Shown: in pieces, positions 1-7,341 of the stretch
How positions within the stretch are numbered: position 1 is the stretch's first letter
Layout: the number at the start of each line of letters is the position of its first letter
DNA from: Clostridia bacterium
Lineage (GTDB): Bacteria > Bacillota > Clostridia > Oscillospirales > CAG-272
Assembly (NCBI GenBank): GCA_017452475.1
Contig: JAFTMJ010000034.1
Coordinates: 1-39,166 of the forward strand
Reading direction: 5' to 3'
Length of the DNA stretch: 39,166 nt
Notes under the pieces: model-generated
Told to the model about the DNA's origin: nothing
Seen by the model: only the letters and a program-made list of their open reading frames with translations
Database searches by the model: none
Position numbers and translations under genes: made by a program

Positions 1-1897
1 TTATTGCGGCATATGCCTTGATTGCTTCCATATCTACATAGAAGCCCTGTGTTACGGAGTAGCAGCCGTTTGCATCAGCAAATTTGCTTACAGAGAAGCC
101 CTTCCAAGTAAATATAGCGCCGATTGTCTTGCTCTCGTCAACAACTGTGTTGCCGCAACCCTCTCTTGTACAAACATCAGCAAATGTAATGCTTTCAAAG
201 AAGCCGTTAAACTGCATTGTGTCATTACCGCTCATTGCGTGGTTGCCTCCAAAGAAGGTAGCGCAAATATTATTGCCGTAGATAAGTGAATACTTTGCTG
301 TGCCAACCTCAGCGCCTGCCGGGAAAATGTTTGCGCCAACATTGGTCTTAACGGTTGAGTTGCCCTCTTGGTTTAAGAAAGCCTCATAATCATTGCCGCA
401 GTAAACGAAGGTAATGTTGCTGGATGTCTTGTGGAATATACCATTCAAAGCAACCTTATTGTTTGCAATGTAAATTGTAATTGGGGTTGACCTGTCCCAA
501 AGCAGGTTGCCAACCTCAAGCATACCGTCGCTTGGGTTCATTGGGAGCCAAAGCGCCTGCACCTTAGTAATACCCTCAATTAAGTTGCCCTTAAGCTCAT
601 TAACATTTATATTTTCCAAGCCCACAATTTCCTCAAGGTTTTTACAGTGAACAAAGGTGTGGTCGCCAAGGTCGGTTATGGAAGAAGGCAAAATAGCCTT
701 TGAAATATTGCAGTAAGCAAATGTAGAGCCTTCAAATTTGGTAAGGCTTGTGCAAACCGACAAATCAAGCACGCCGCTTAAGCCACTGTTTGCAAAGGAC
801 TTCTTACCGATATATGTAAGGGTGGATGGGAAATCACCAACGGTGGTAAGTGCTTTACAGTTATAGAATGTACCGTCACCGTTTGACTCAAGGGTAACAA
901 GACCCTTTGGAAGCCTTACATAGGATAGCTTTGTACAGCCAAGGAAGGTTTCACCCAACCAGGTAACACCTGTATTTTCAAGGTTGTATACACTAACAAG
1001 CTCGGTACATTGATAAAATGCCGCCTTGCCAAGGCTTGTAAGACCTGAGGGCAATGTAACCTCAGTTAGTGCCACGCAGGAACGGAACGCGCTTGAGCCG
1101 ATATTAGTAACTAATGAAGGAATGTTAATGCTTGTTAAGGCTGCGCAACCATTGAATGCGCTGTCTCTGATATCGGTAACTGTTGAAGGGAGCTCAATAC
1201 TTGGAAGAGCTGTACATCCACTAAATGTGCCTTTACCTATATAGGTCACGTTGCCAAGCACAACGCTTTCAAGAGCTGTACAATCGGCGAATGCATAAGC
1301 ATTGCCTGCTAATTCGGTAGCACCCTCAAACACAACGCTTTTCAAATTCTTGTTATTTGCAAAGCTTCTGCTTGCAAGTTTTGTTATGGTCGCCGGAATA
1401 ACAAGCTCTTCAAAGCCACAATTTTCAAAGGTATTGTCGGCAATGGCGGTTGCATTACCAAAATCAAAGTACTTTAATCCCGTCCATCCCTTAAAGAATG
1501 CGCCATTATAGGAAACGGTTGGCATACCTGCTAAGAACCACTTAACCTCTGTGCAATTCACAAATGGGCTGCTTGGCTTTTGCATTCTGGTAGGCGCATT
1601 GCCCTCCACACCGTTTGCATAAGTTTTTGCAACAGAAAAGTCAATTCCTGTAGCGGTTGACATATCAACCTCTTGGGTAAAATCAACGTCGGAATAGAAT
1701 TTTTTGTTTGCAAAATCGATTTTTGGGTTGCCTGAGTTTTCCGCGTTTTCAGTGTAAACCGTGATGTAATCTGCACTGCCGGGGAATCTTGCACCGAATT
1801 CAATATACATTGCCGGTGTTTCTGCGCTTACAGCAATGGCAAACAGGCACATAAGCACTGCCACTATTGTAAGCATTAAAAGAATTTTCTTTTTCAT
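1..1897 (-). CDS. Secreted leucine-rich-repeat (BspA-type) surface protein, 3' end beyond window
   Basis: Open reading frame read from an ATG at 1897 (well-placed AAAGGAGAAG upstream) without a stop to base 1, so the C-terminus is missing; about 632 codons are visible. The first 25 residues (MKKKILLMLTIVAVLM...) form a Sec signal peptide ending near AVSA|E. From about residue 120 to 400 there are repeated units of about 23 residues of the form F-x-x-C-x-x-L-x-x-[VI]-x-[LI]-P-x-x-[VL]-T-x-[IL]-G, the BspA-like LRR_5 pattern used by extracellular adhesins or scaffold proteins. Near the end a short Cys module (VCTREGCGNTVV) precedes a segment GFYVDMEAIKAY that resembles the C-terminal domain of the protein at 37407-39011. 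Transcribed divergently from the AraC-type regulator at 2073. Surface location is well supported; ligand unknown. Confidence 0.85.
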   Translation of the reverse strand, partial: MKKKILLMLTIVAVLMCLFAIAVSAETPAMYIEFGARFPGSADYITVYTENAENSGNPKIDFANKKFYSDVDFTQEVDMSTATGIDFSVAKTYANGVEGNAPTRMQKPSSPFVNCTEVKWFLAGMPTVSYNGAFFKGWTGLKYFDFGNATAIADNTFENCGFEELVIPATITKLASRSFANNKNLKSVVFEGATELAGNAYAFADCTALESVVLGNVTYIGKGTFSGCTALPSIELPSTVTDIRDSAFNGCAALTSINIPSLVTNIGSSAFRSCVALTEVTLPSGLTSLGKAAFYQCTELVSVYNLENTGVTWLGETFLGCTKLSYVRLPKGLVTLESNGDGTFYNCKALTTVGDFPSTLTYIGKKSFANSGLSGVLDLSVCTSLTKFEGSTFAYCNISKAILPSSITDLGDHTFVHCKNLEEIVGLENINVNELKGNLIEGITKVQALWLPMNPSDGMLEVGNLLWDRSTPITIYIANNKVALNGIFHKTSSNITFVYCGNDYEAFLNQEGNSTVKTNVGANIFPAGAEVGTAKYSLIYGNNICATFFGGNHAMSGNDTMQFNGFFESITFADVCTREGCGNTVVDESKTIGAIFTWKGFSVSKFADANGCYSVTQGFYVDMEAIKAYAAI

Positions 1898-1960
1898 AAC
1901 TCTTCTCCTTTTGTTTTTTGTTGTTTTTTTATTTGACAGGCTGCATAAATCAATATCATA

Positions 1961-1989
1961 TTGACAACTTGCCACTTTCATTATATAAT
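1961..1989 (+). promoter_or_regulatory. Sigma-A promoter for the AraC-type gene
   Basis: TTGACA at 1961-1966, 17-base spacer, TATAAT at 1984-1989, a perfect consensus promoter reading toward the gene at 2073. It lies in the 175-base divergent gap shared with the LRR protein gene, so a regulator bound here could affect both. Confidence 0.8.
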
Positions 1990-2072
1990 GAGCATAAGAG
2001 GATGTAAATGGATTTTTTTACTGTGCATTTGTACTTTTTTAATTTTATTAATCTTTTGGAGGGTGACCACAA

Positions 2073-2948
2073 ATGAGACATATTCGTTACAGACGACTTG
2101 AAACCATAAACCGTCTTAGCATCCATTCAACCGACGCCCCACTGATTGTAAACCTTGTAAACGATTGCTTCACAATTTATGAGCCGTATTCTTACGACAC
2201 ATATAATTGCCAAGGGCGGGATGACTACTTTTTAATTTATGTAACCGACGGTATCTTTAACACCGAAATTGACGGTGTTACTTATAGCTTAAAGAAGGGC
2301 TCGATTGTTATTTATCCGCCAAAATACAAATATCACTATTGGGGCGAACCACCCTCAAAGTATTTGTGCGCGCATTTTACGGGCTCCCAAGCGGAAAAGC
2401 TATTGACGGATTTGGGCTTCCCACTGGAGCCATATGTCTTAGAGGGAGAGTTTTCACAAAAGATAAAAAACTTGTTTGATAAAATGGTTGAGCAATTCTT
2501 AACAAAGGCTCCCTTTTTGCAATACTCCTTGTGTTGCCTTTTATTACAAATTTTGCTAACGGTTGCTACAAACAGAGTTAAAAACGACGGATACCGTACA
2601 CTTAAAAAATCAATAAGGTACATTCACTCAAGCTTCACCAAAAAAATCCAAATCCCATATCTTGCAAACTTAGAGGGGCTCAGCAATTCAAGGTACATTG
2701 AACTGTTTACCAAGGAAATGGGAAAAACGCCCCGTGAATATATCACTGACTTAAGGCTTAGCAGAGCCTGTGACCTTTTAGAGTCCACAGATGCCCCCAT
2801 CGGCTCCGTGGGCGCAGAATCCGGATACAGGGACCCGTATTTTTTCAGCAAAATATTTAAAAAGCATATGGGCATCTCTCCTCAAGAATACAGACGGACT
2901 TACAGCGGCCTAAGGGCAATAAACGAGCAGCTCAAGGAGCAAGAGTGA
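2073..2948 (+). CDS. AraC-family transcriptional regulator
   Basis: 291 residues. Residues about 20-110 are rich in beta-strand patterns and fit the cupin-like effector-binding domain of AraC proteins (GVTYSLKKGSIVIYPPKYKYHYWG). Residues about 180-280 form the double helix-turn-helix DNA-binding domain: the second HTH carries the family signature GYRDPYFFSKIFKKHMGISPQEYR, with the usual FSKxFKKxxGxSPxxYR core. The start has a strong GGAGG eight to ten bases upstream. Members usually sense a sugar or other small molecule and activate nearby genes; the target here is not shown. The divergent LRR gene and the phosphoesterase downstream are the nearest candidates. Family assignment is firm, ligand unknown. 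Confidence 0.93.
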   Translation: MRHIRYRRLETINRLSIHSTDAPLIVNLVNDCFTIYEPYSYDTYNCQGRDDYFLIYVTDGIFNTEIDGVTYSLKKGSIVIYPPKYKYHYWGEPPSKYLCAHFTGSQAEKLLTDLGFPLEPYVLEGEFSQKIKNLFDKMVEQFLTKAPFLQYSLCCLLLQILLTVATNRVKNDGYRTLKKSIRYIHSSFTKKIQIPYLANLEGLSNSRYIELFTKEMGKTPREYITDLRLSRACDLLESTDAPIGSVGAESGYRDPYFFSKIFKKHMGISPQEYRRTYSGLRAINEQLKEQE

Positions 2949-3030
2949 GCGCCAAAATTTGGCGAGGAACAGTTTTCTGTTAAAAGAGTGGTGGATATGT
3001 ATTATAATTGCGCTGTAAGGGGGGATATAT

Positions 3031-4155
3031 ATGTTCTTTGCTTTTGTTGCATTTGTTGTAGCCGCTGTGCTTACCTGCGAATTTTTCTACTTAAGGAGCT
3101 TAATTGACAGGGTCTTAGGATTTTGGGGGCTTGACACGCAAAAACGGAAAATAAAAATAATCAAATACTCCGTTATGGCGGTAATTATGGGTATGTCCGC
3201 CTTTGTGTTTACCGTGCCCGGGCTTTGGGCGCTGCACACGGTTATTATTGCAGGTGCTACCGACTTAATTTGCCTGCTTTTCCGCTTGATTTTCAAAAAA
3301 GGGGCAAGGGTGTGCAGGTTTATTGCCTGCTCCGCCATAATTCCCGTGGTTTTGGGCACCGCCGCCATTGTATACGGCTACATAAACATGCACAGTGTTG
3401 TTGGCACGGAATATACCGTGAAAACGGAAAAAGCCTTGACACGTGGCTATAAAATCGCATTTTTGTCTGATTTGCACTACGGTGTTTCACTTGATATGGA
3501 GGAGCTTAAGAAGGCTTGCGATGCTATAAACGAGCAACAGCCCGACCTTTTCCTTTTGGGCGGAGATATTGTTGATGAGTCAACGCCGAAGGATGAGCTA
3601 AATCAAGTTTTTGCCACACTGGGTGGGGTGAAATCCACCTTTGGCACATATTTTGTTTACGGTAACCACGACAATATGGGCTTTGCGGGAGACAGGGCAG
3701 ACTTTACGAAAAGCGAGCTTGAAAATGCCATTACCCAAGCGGGAATTACTATTTTGGAGGACCAAGTGGTTGAAATTACCCCTGAGCTTGTGCTTGTGGG
3801 CAGGAGGGATGCCTCCTTCCGTGGGGATGAAAAAGCAAAAAGCCGCGCCTCCATTGAGGAATTAACCAAGGAAATTGACAGAAGCAAGTATATTTTGCTC
3901 CTTGACCACCAGCCAAGGGAGCTTGCCCTTGACAAAAAGGCAGGGGTTGACTTGGTTTTGTCGGGTCACACCCACGCAGGTCAGCTTTTCCCTGCGGAGA
4001 GCTTAACCACGGTTATTGCCCCCAATGACCTTGCCTACGGTCACGCAATCGACGGAGATTTTAACGCAATTGTTTCCTCGGGTATTGCGGGCTGGGGCTT
4101 TCCTATTAAGACCTCGCGGTATGCCGAGTACCTTATTGTCACCGTTGAGGGTTAG
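3031..4155 (+). CDS. Membrane-anchored metallophosphoesterase (YkuE/YaeI-like)
   Basis: 374 residues. Hydrophobic segments at about 2-22, 46-64, 66-88 and 98-118 anchor the protein; the catalytic calcineurin-type domain follows. All metal-site motifs are present: SDLH (D147, H149), GGDIVD (D179), GNHD (N212, H213), LDHQP and SGHTHAG. This order is typical of the YkuE/YaeI group, which hydrolyses phosphodiesters at or near the membrane; some members act on lipid-linked phosphates, but the substrate here cannot be told. Start chosen for the AAGGGGGG six bases upstream. Only 82 bases separate it from the AraC-type gene; a TATAAT at 3003-3008 has only a weak -35, so co-transcription with the regulator is possible. 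Confidence 0.9.
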   Translation: MFFAFVAFVVAAVLTCEFFYLRSLIDRVLGFWGLDTQKRKIKIIKYSVMAVIMGMSAFVFTVPGLWALHTVIIAGATDLICLLFRLIFKKGARVCRFIACSAIIPVVLGTAAIVYGYINMHSVVGTEYTVKTEKALTRGYKIAFLSDLHYGVSLDMEELKKACDAINEQQPDLFLLGGDIVDESTPKDELNQVFATLGGVKSTFGTYFVYGNHDNMGFAGDRADFTKSELENAITQAGITILEDQVVEITPELVLVGRRDASFRGDEKAKSRASIEELTKEIDRSKYILLLDHQPRELALDKKAGVDLVLSGHTHAGQLFPAESLTTVIAPNDLAYGHAIDGDFNAIVSSGIAGWGFPIKTSRYAEYLIVTVEG

Positions 4156-4438
4156 CAGAGAGAGACCCGATGGAAGCTCTCGCCGATTTTTGCCAAGGCT
4201 GTGTTTTCTTGTGTTTTCTTATTTATTTGCGTGAGTTTTCATTGTGATTTGCTTCTTTTTATTGGTAATGTATACGAATTATTAATTTTTTATTGATTTT
4301 TGTGTCGATTGGTGATATAATGTGTACTATGTAACACTATGCAATTTAAGGATTTTTTCAGTTTGCTCTTATTTTGTTGTATTACACATCAAGCCATAGC
4401 TTGGCTTACCCTATTTTTTACGAAGGAGGGCTATTTGA
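4156..4438. other. AT-rich intergenic region with promoter and leader
   Basis: A 283-base gene-free stretch. It holds the promoter listed at 4293-4321 and a leader of about 110 bases before the TTG start at 4439. A small hairpin (AAGCCA 4391-4396 with TGGCTT 4402-4407) lies just before the ribosome binding site. I see no convincing rho-independent terminator for the phosphoesterase gene and no riboswitch class I recognise. Confidence 0.5.
4293..4321 (+). promoter_or_regulatory. Sigma-A promoter of the phospholipid operon
   Basis: TTGATT at 4293-4298, 17-base spacer, TATAAT at 4316-4321. It would start transcription near 4328, giving a leader of roughly 110 bases. Confidence 0.7.
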
Positions 4439-5629
4439 TTGAAGGATAACAACGAGTTAAATCAAGAAAGCTCAAACGGCGTTGAAATTGACGCCTCTGA
4501 TATAGATAATCACGACAAAAAGCCTTATTCCAAGCCCGACTGCGAAAAGAACAAAAGTCCCCGTAAAAAAATGCTTTGGACCATTGTTCTTGTTGCAATC
4601 ATAGCCCTTACCGTTTGGGCCATCACCTCACAGGACGGCTTCTCCTTTAAGGTGTTTTGGAACTACCTAAAGAACCTTCACCCCGGCTGGCTCATTGCCG
4701 CTATTGCCGCAGTTGCCGCCACAATTTTGTTTGAGGCTCTTGCTATTATGACAATTATTAAGTCCTTCGGTCACAGGCGCAAGCTTTCCCAGGGTCTTAT
4801 GTATTCAACAAGCGATTTGTACTTCTCCGCTATCACCCCTTCTGCCACGGGCGGTCAGCCTGCCAGCGCTTACTTTATGATGAAGGACGGTATTTCGGGC
4901 ACGCTTTCCACCGTTGCATTGCTTGTTAACATTTTAATGTACAACATCGCCATTATCGTTATTTGCTTGGTCACGTTTTTAATCAAGCCATCGGTTGTGT
5001 TCCAGCTTTCAACACTTAGCCACGTGCTTATTATTGTTGGCGCGGTGTGCCTGTCCTCCCTTGCTCTTTTCACGCTTCTTATCCTTTATAAGAGCCATAT
5101 TATTCGCAAGGTGGGCGCTTTCTTTATTAAGCTTTTACACAAAATGCACATAATCAAGGACGTTGACGGTAAGCTGACAAAGCTTGACTGTATGATTAAG
5201 TCCTATAACGGTCACGTTGCCCACCTAAAGGGCAAGGTGTGGATGATGGTTAAGGTTTTGATTTTCAACATCCTGCAGCGCGCTTCCTTAATCGCTGTTA
5301 CGCTCTTTGTTTTTCTGGCGTCAGGTGGCGCCGCCGAAACCGCATACGATGTTTGGTCATCCCAATGTATGGTTGTTTTGGGCACAAATATACTGCCCAT
5401 CCCCGGTGCTGTCGGCGTTTCCGACTACCTTTTGATTGATTCCTTTGAGGCCATCGGCTTTACTGAGGCGGGCGCTATGAACCTTAGCCTTTTAAGCCGC
5501 ACAATTTCCTTCTATCTTTGCGTTGCCATTTGCGGTGCTTCCTTGATTGTCAAGGTTATTTCCGACAAAATGAAGCTGAAAAGGCTGGCTGAGCAGCAGG
5601 CAAAGAAGGAAAATGAAAATAAAAATTGA
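4439..5629 (+). CDS. YbhN/MprF-type flippase-like integral membrane protein (UPF0104)
   Basis: 396 residues, starting at TTG with a perfect AAGGAGGG eight bases upstream. A charged, hydrophilic N-terminal tail of about 43 residues (several Lys/Asp) precedes multiple hydrophobic segments (from about 45 onward, eight or so). The motif TPSATGGQPA near residue 130 is diagnostic of the lysylphosphatidylglycerol synthase transmembrane-region family (PF03706), the part of MprF and YbhN that moves or handles phospholipids across the membrane. There is no MprF-like aminoacyl transferase domain. It overlaps or abuts the phosphatidylserine synthase gene, so it probably works with the phosphatidylserine/phosphatidylethanolamine made by the next two enzymes, perhaps in moving them to the outer leaflet (inference). 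Confidence 0.87.
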   Translation: MKDNNELNQESSNGVEIDASDIDNHDKKPYSKPDCEKNKSPRKKMLWTIVLVAIIALTVWAITSQDGFSFKVFWNYLKNLHPGWLIAAIAAVAATILFEALAIMTIIKSFGHRRKLSQGLMYSTSDLYFSAITPSATGGQPASAYFMMKDGISGTLSTVALLVNILMYNIAIIVICLVTFLIKPSVVFQLSTLSHVLIIVGAVCLSSLALFTLLILYKSHIIRKVGAFFIKLLHKMHIIKDVDGKLTKLDCMIKSYNGHVAHLKGKVWMMVKVLIFNILQRASLIAVTLFVFLASGGAAETAYDVWSSQCMVVLGTNILPIPGAVGVSDYLLIDSFEAIGFTEAGAMNLSLLSRTISFYLCVAICGASLIVKVISDKMKLKRLAEQQAKKENENKN

Positions 5630-5639
5630 GGTAAAAAGT

Positions 5640-6326
5640 ATGTTAGGCTTTTATAATTATACGGTTATTCTCACGTATGTTTCCTTGGCAACTGCGTCAA
5701 CGGGAATTATTCTTTCATTAGTTACAGGTAACCCCTTTATCGGCGTTATCGCGCTTTTGTTCTGCGGTCTTTGCGACGCATTTGACGGCAAGGTTGCAAG
5801 AACAAAGAAGGACAGGACTGAGGAGGAGTGCAGGTTCGGCATCCAAATCGACTCTCTTTCCGATATTATCGCCTTCGGTGTGCTTCCCGCTTGCATCGGC
5901 GCTTCCCTAATTCAGCGCTCCCTTGTGTTCAACTACGCGCCAAGCCTTAGCTGGCAGTTTGTTTTGACCGTTGTGTTCACTGTTGTTATGGTGCTGTTTG
6001 TTTTGGGCGCACTTATCCGCCTTGCTTACTTTAATGTTACCGAGGAGGACAGACAAAGGGAGGAAACAGGCGCAAGAAAGTATTACCTTGGCTTGCCCGT
6101 TACCTTAGGCTCACTCATTTTGCCTGTTATTTTCACCGCCCAATACCTTTTTGAAAGGTTTTTTGAGGTTGATTTAACCTTTATTTACTTCATCGCAATG
6201 CTCATTATTGAGTTTGCCTTTGTTGCAAGGTTCAAGCTAAAGAAGCCCGGCTCAAGGATATTTATAGGTATGGTTGTTTTGGGCTGCTTAGAGCTTGCAG
6301 GTCTTATCGTTGCCTTAGTTATTTAA
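5640..6326 (+). CDS. pssA: CDP-diacylglycerol--serine O-phosphatidyltransferase
   Basis: 228 residues from the ATG at 5640. An in-frame ATG at 5613 would overlap the preceding gene by 17 bases, but the 5640 start has GAGG eight bases upstream, formed by that gene's stop codon region. The CDP-alcohol phosphatidyltransferase motif is present: D-x-x-D-G-x-x-A-R then G-x-x-x-D-x-x-x-D (DAFDGKVAR ... GIQIDSLSD), with a few more residues between the two halves than in the Bacillus enzyme. Six or so hydrophobic segments follow. It condenses CDP-diacylglycerol with serine to phosphatidylserine in the membrane; the phosphatidylserine decarboxylase two bases downstream argues for serine rather than another alcohol as substrate. 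Confidence 0.88.
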   Translation: MLGFYNYTVILTYVSLATASTGIILSLVTGNPFIGVIALLFCGLCDAFDGKVARTKKDRTEEECRFGIQIDSLSDIIAFGVLPACIGASLIQRSLVFNYAPSLSWQFVLTVVFTVVMVLFVLGALIRLAYFNVTEEDRQREETGARKYYLGLPVTLGSLILPVIFTAQYLFERFFEVDLTFIYFIAMLIIEFAFVARFKLKKPGSRIFIGMVVLGCLELAGLIVALVI

Positions 6327-6328
6327 TT

Positions 6329-7186
6329 ATGGAAAAGAAAAACGAAAAGAAAAAAAGCCAAAGCAAGGAAAGCTTAGGCTTAAGGTTCTTATACAATACG
6401 GCGGTGGGCAGAGTTATTTTAAAGCCTGTTGCCTCCCGCGCCGTTTCAAAAATTGTCGGTGGGTTTATGGACTCACGGCTTTCCAAGCCTATGATAAAGT
6501 CCTTTGTTAAGAAGAACAACATTAATTTGGATGACTTCCACGCCGAGGATTTTAAGTGCTTCAACGACTGCTTCACAAGAAAGATTAAGGATGGCAAAAG
6601 GACTGTTGATATGGACCCTGCCTCCCTTATTTCCCCCTGCGACGCGCTCCTTTCCGCTTATACCATTGACAAGGATACAAGGCTTAATATTAAGGATAGC
6701 ATTTACTCTATGGAGGATTTGCTTGAAAGCAGTGAGCTTGCCGAGAAATACAACGGCGGCACCTGCCTTGTGTTCAGGCTTTGCGTAACCCATTACCACA
6801 GGTATATATATATTGATAACGGCACCAAGGAGGACAACCGCTTTATTAAGGGTAAGCTCCACACCGTGCGCCCCATTGCCCAAGAGGCAATGCCTATTTT
6901 TAAGCGCAACTGCCGTGAATATACCGTTATGCACACAAATGGCTTTGGAGATGTGACACAAATGGAGGTTGGCGCAATGCTGGTGGGCAAAATCAAGAAC
7001 CACCACGGCAAGGGCAAAACCGTAAGGGGCGAGGAAAAGGGTATGTTCCTTTACGGCGGCTCCACTATTATTCTTTTTATTGAAAAGGATAAGGTCAGCC
7101 TTGACCCAATCTACCTTGAAAACACCCAAAAGGAAATTGAAACAGATGTGCTTATGGGTCAAAAATTAGGAAAAAAAGCTGAATAA
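6329..7186 (+). CDS. psd: Phosphatidylserine decarboxylase
   Basis: 285 residues, starting two bases after the pssA stop. The self-cleavage site that creates the pyruvoyl group is LYGGST, with Ser245 as the new N-terminus of the alpha subunit; GGST replaces the LGST of the E. coli enzyme. Other conserved elements are the SPCDAL segment (Asp105, candidate base for self-cleavage) and THYHRY (His155/His157). A Lys/Ser-rich N-terminus precedes the enzyme. It converts phosphatidylserine to phosphatidylethanolamine and CO2. With the two upstream genes it forms a short phosphatidylethanolamine operon that ends at the terminator at 7197. Confidence 0.92.
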   Translation: MEKKNEKKKSQSKESLGLRFLYNTAVGRVILKPVASRAVSKIVGGFMDSRLSKPMIKSFVKKNNINLDDFHAEDFKCFNDCFTRKIKDGKRTVDMDPASLISPCDALLSAYTIDKDTRLNIKDSIYSMEDLLESSELAEKYNGGTCLVFRLCVTHYHRYIYIDNGTKEDNRFIKGKLHTVRPIAQEAMPIFKRNCREYTVMHTNGFGDVTQMEVGAMLVGKIKNHHGKGKTVRGEEKGMFLYGGSTIILFIEKDKVSLDPIYLENTQKEIETDVLMGQKLGKKAE

Positions 7187-7196
7187 TTTTTTTACA

Positions 7197-7222
7197 AAGG
7201 GCATTTTTTGCCCTTCTTTTTT
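7197..7222 (+). terminator. Rho-independent terminator after psd
   Basis: Stem AAGGGCA (7197-7203) with TGCCCTT (7209-7215), five-base T loop, followed by a run of T. It closes the phospholipid operon. Confidence 0.85.
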
Positions 7223-7264
7223 TATATTTATTCAATTATTTTTAATAATTTTATCAACTAAGTA

Positions 7265-7293
7265 TTGACTTAATATTCCTAAAGTGCTATAAT
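7265..7293 (+). promoter_or_regulatory. Sigma-A promoter of the membrane protein gene at 7342
   Basis: TTGACT at 7265-7270, 17-base spacer, TATAAT at 7288-7293; about 42 bases of leader to the ATG. Confidence 0.8.
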
Positions 7294-7341
7294 TCAATTG
7301 CTTAATGATATTAAGTAAAAATATTTTAGAAGGAGAATTTC

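Noticed and set aside
4322..4438. Possible riboswitch in the leader of the phospholipid operon
   Set aside because: Only one short hairpin is visible and no known aptamer pattern.
6473..7162. A 229-codon antisense frame opposite psd
   Set aside because: It lies wholly opposite a gene with complete catalytic motifs, and its sequence is the reverse-frame shadow typical of such genes.
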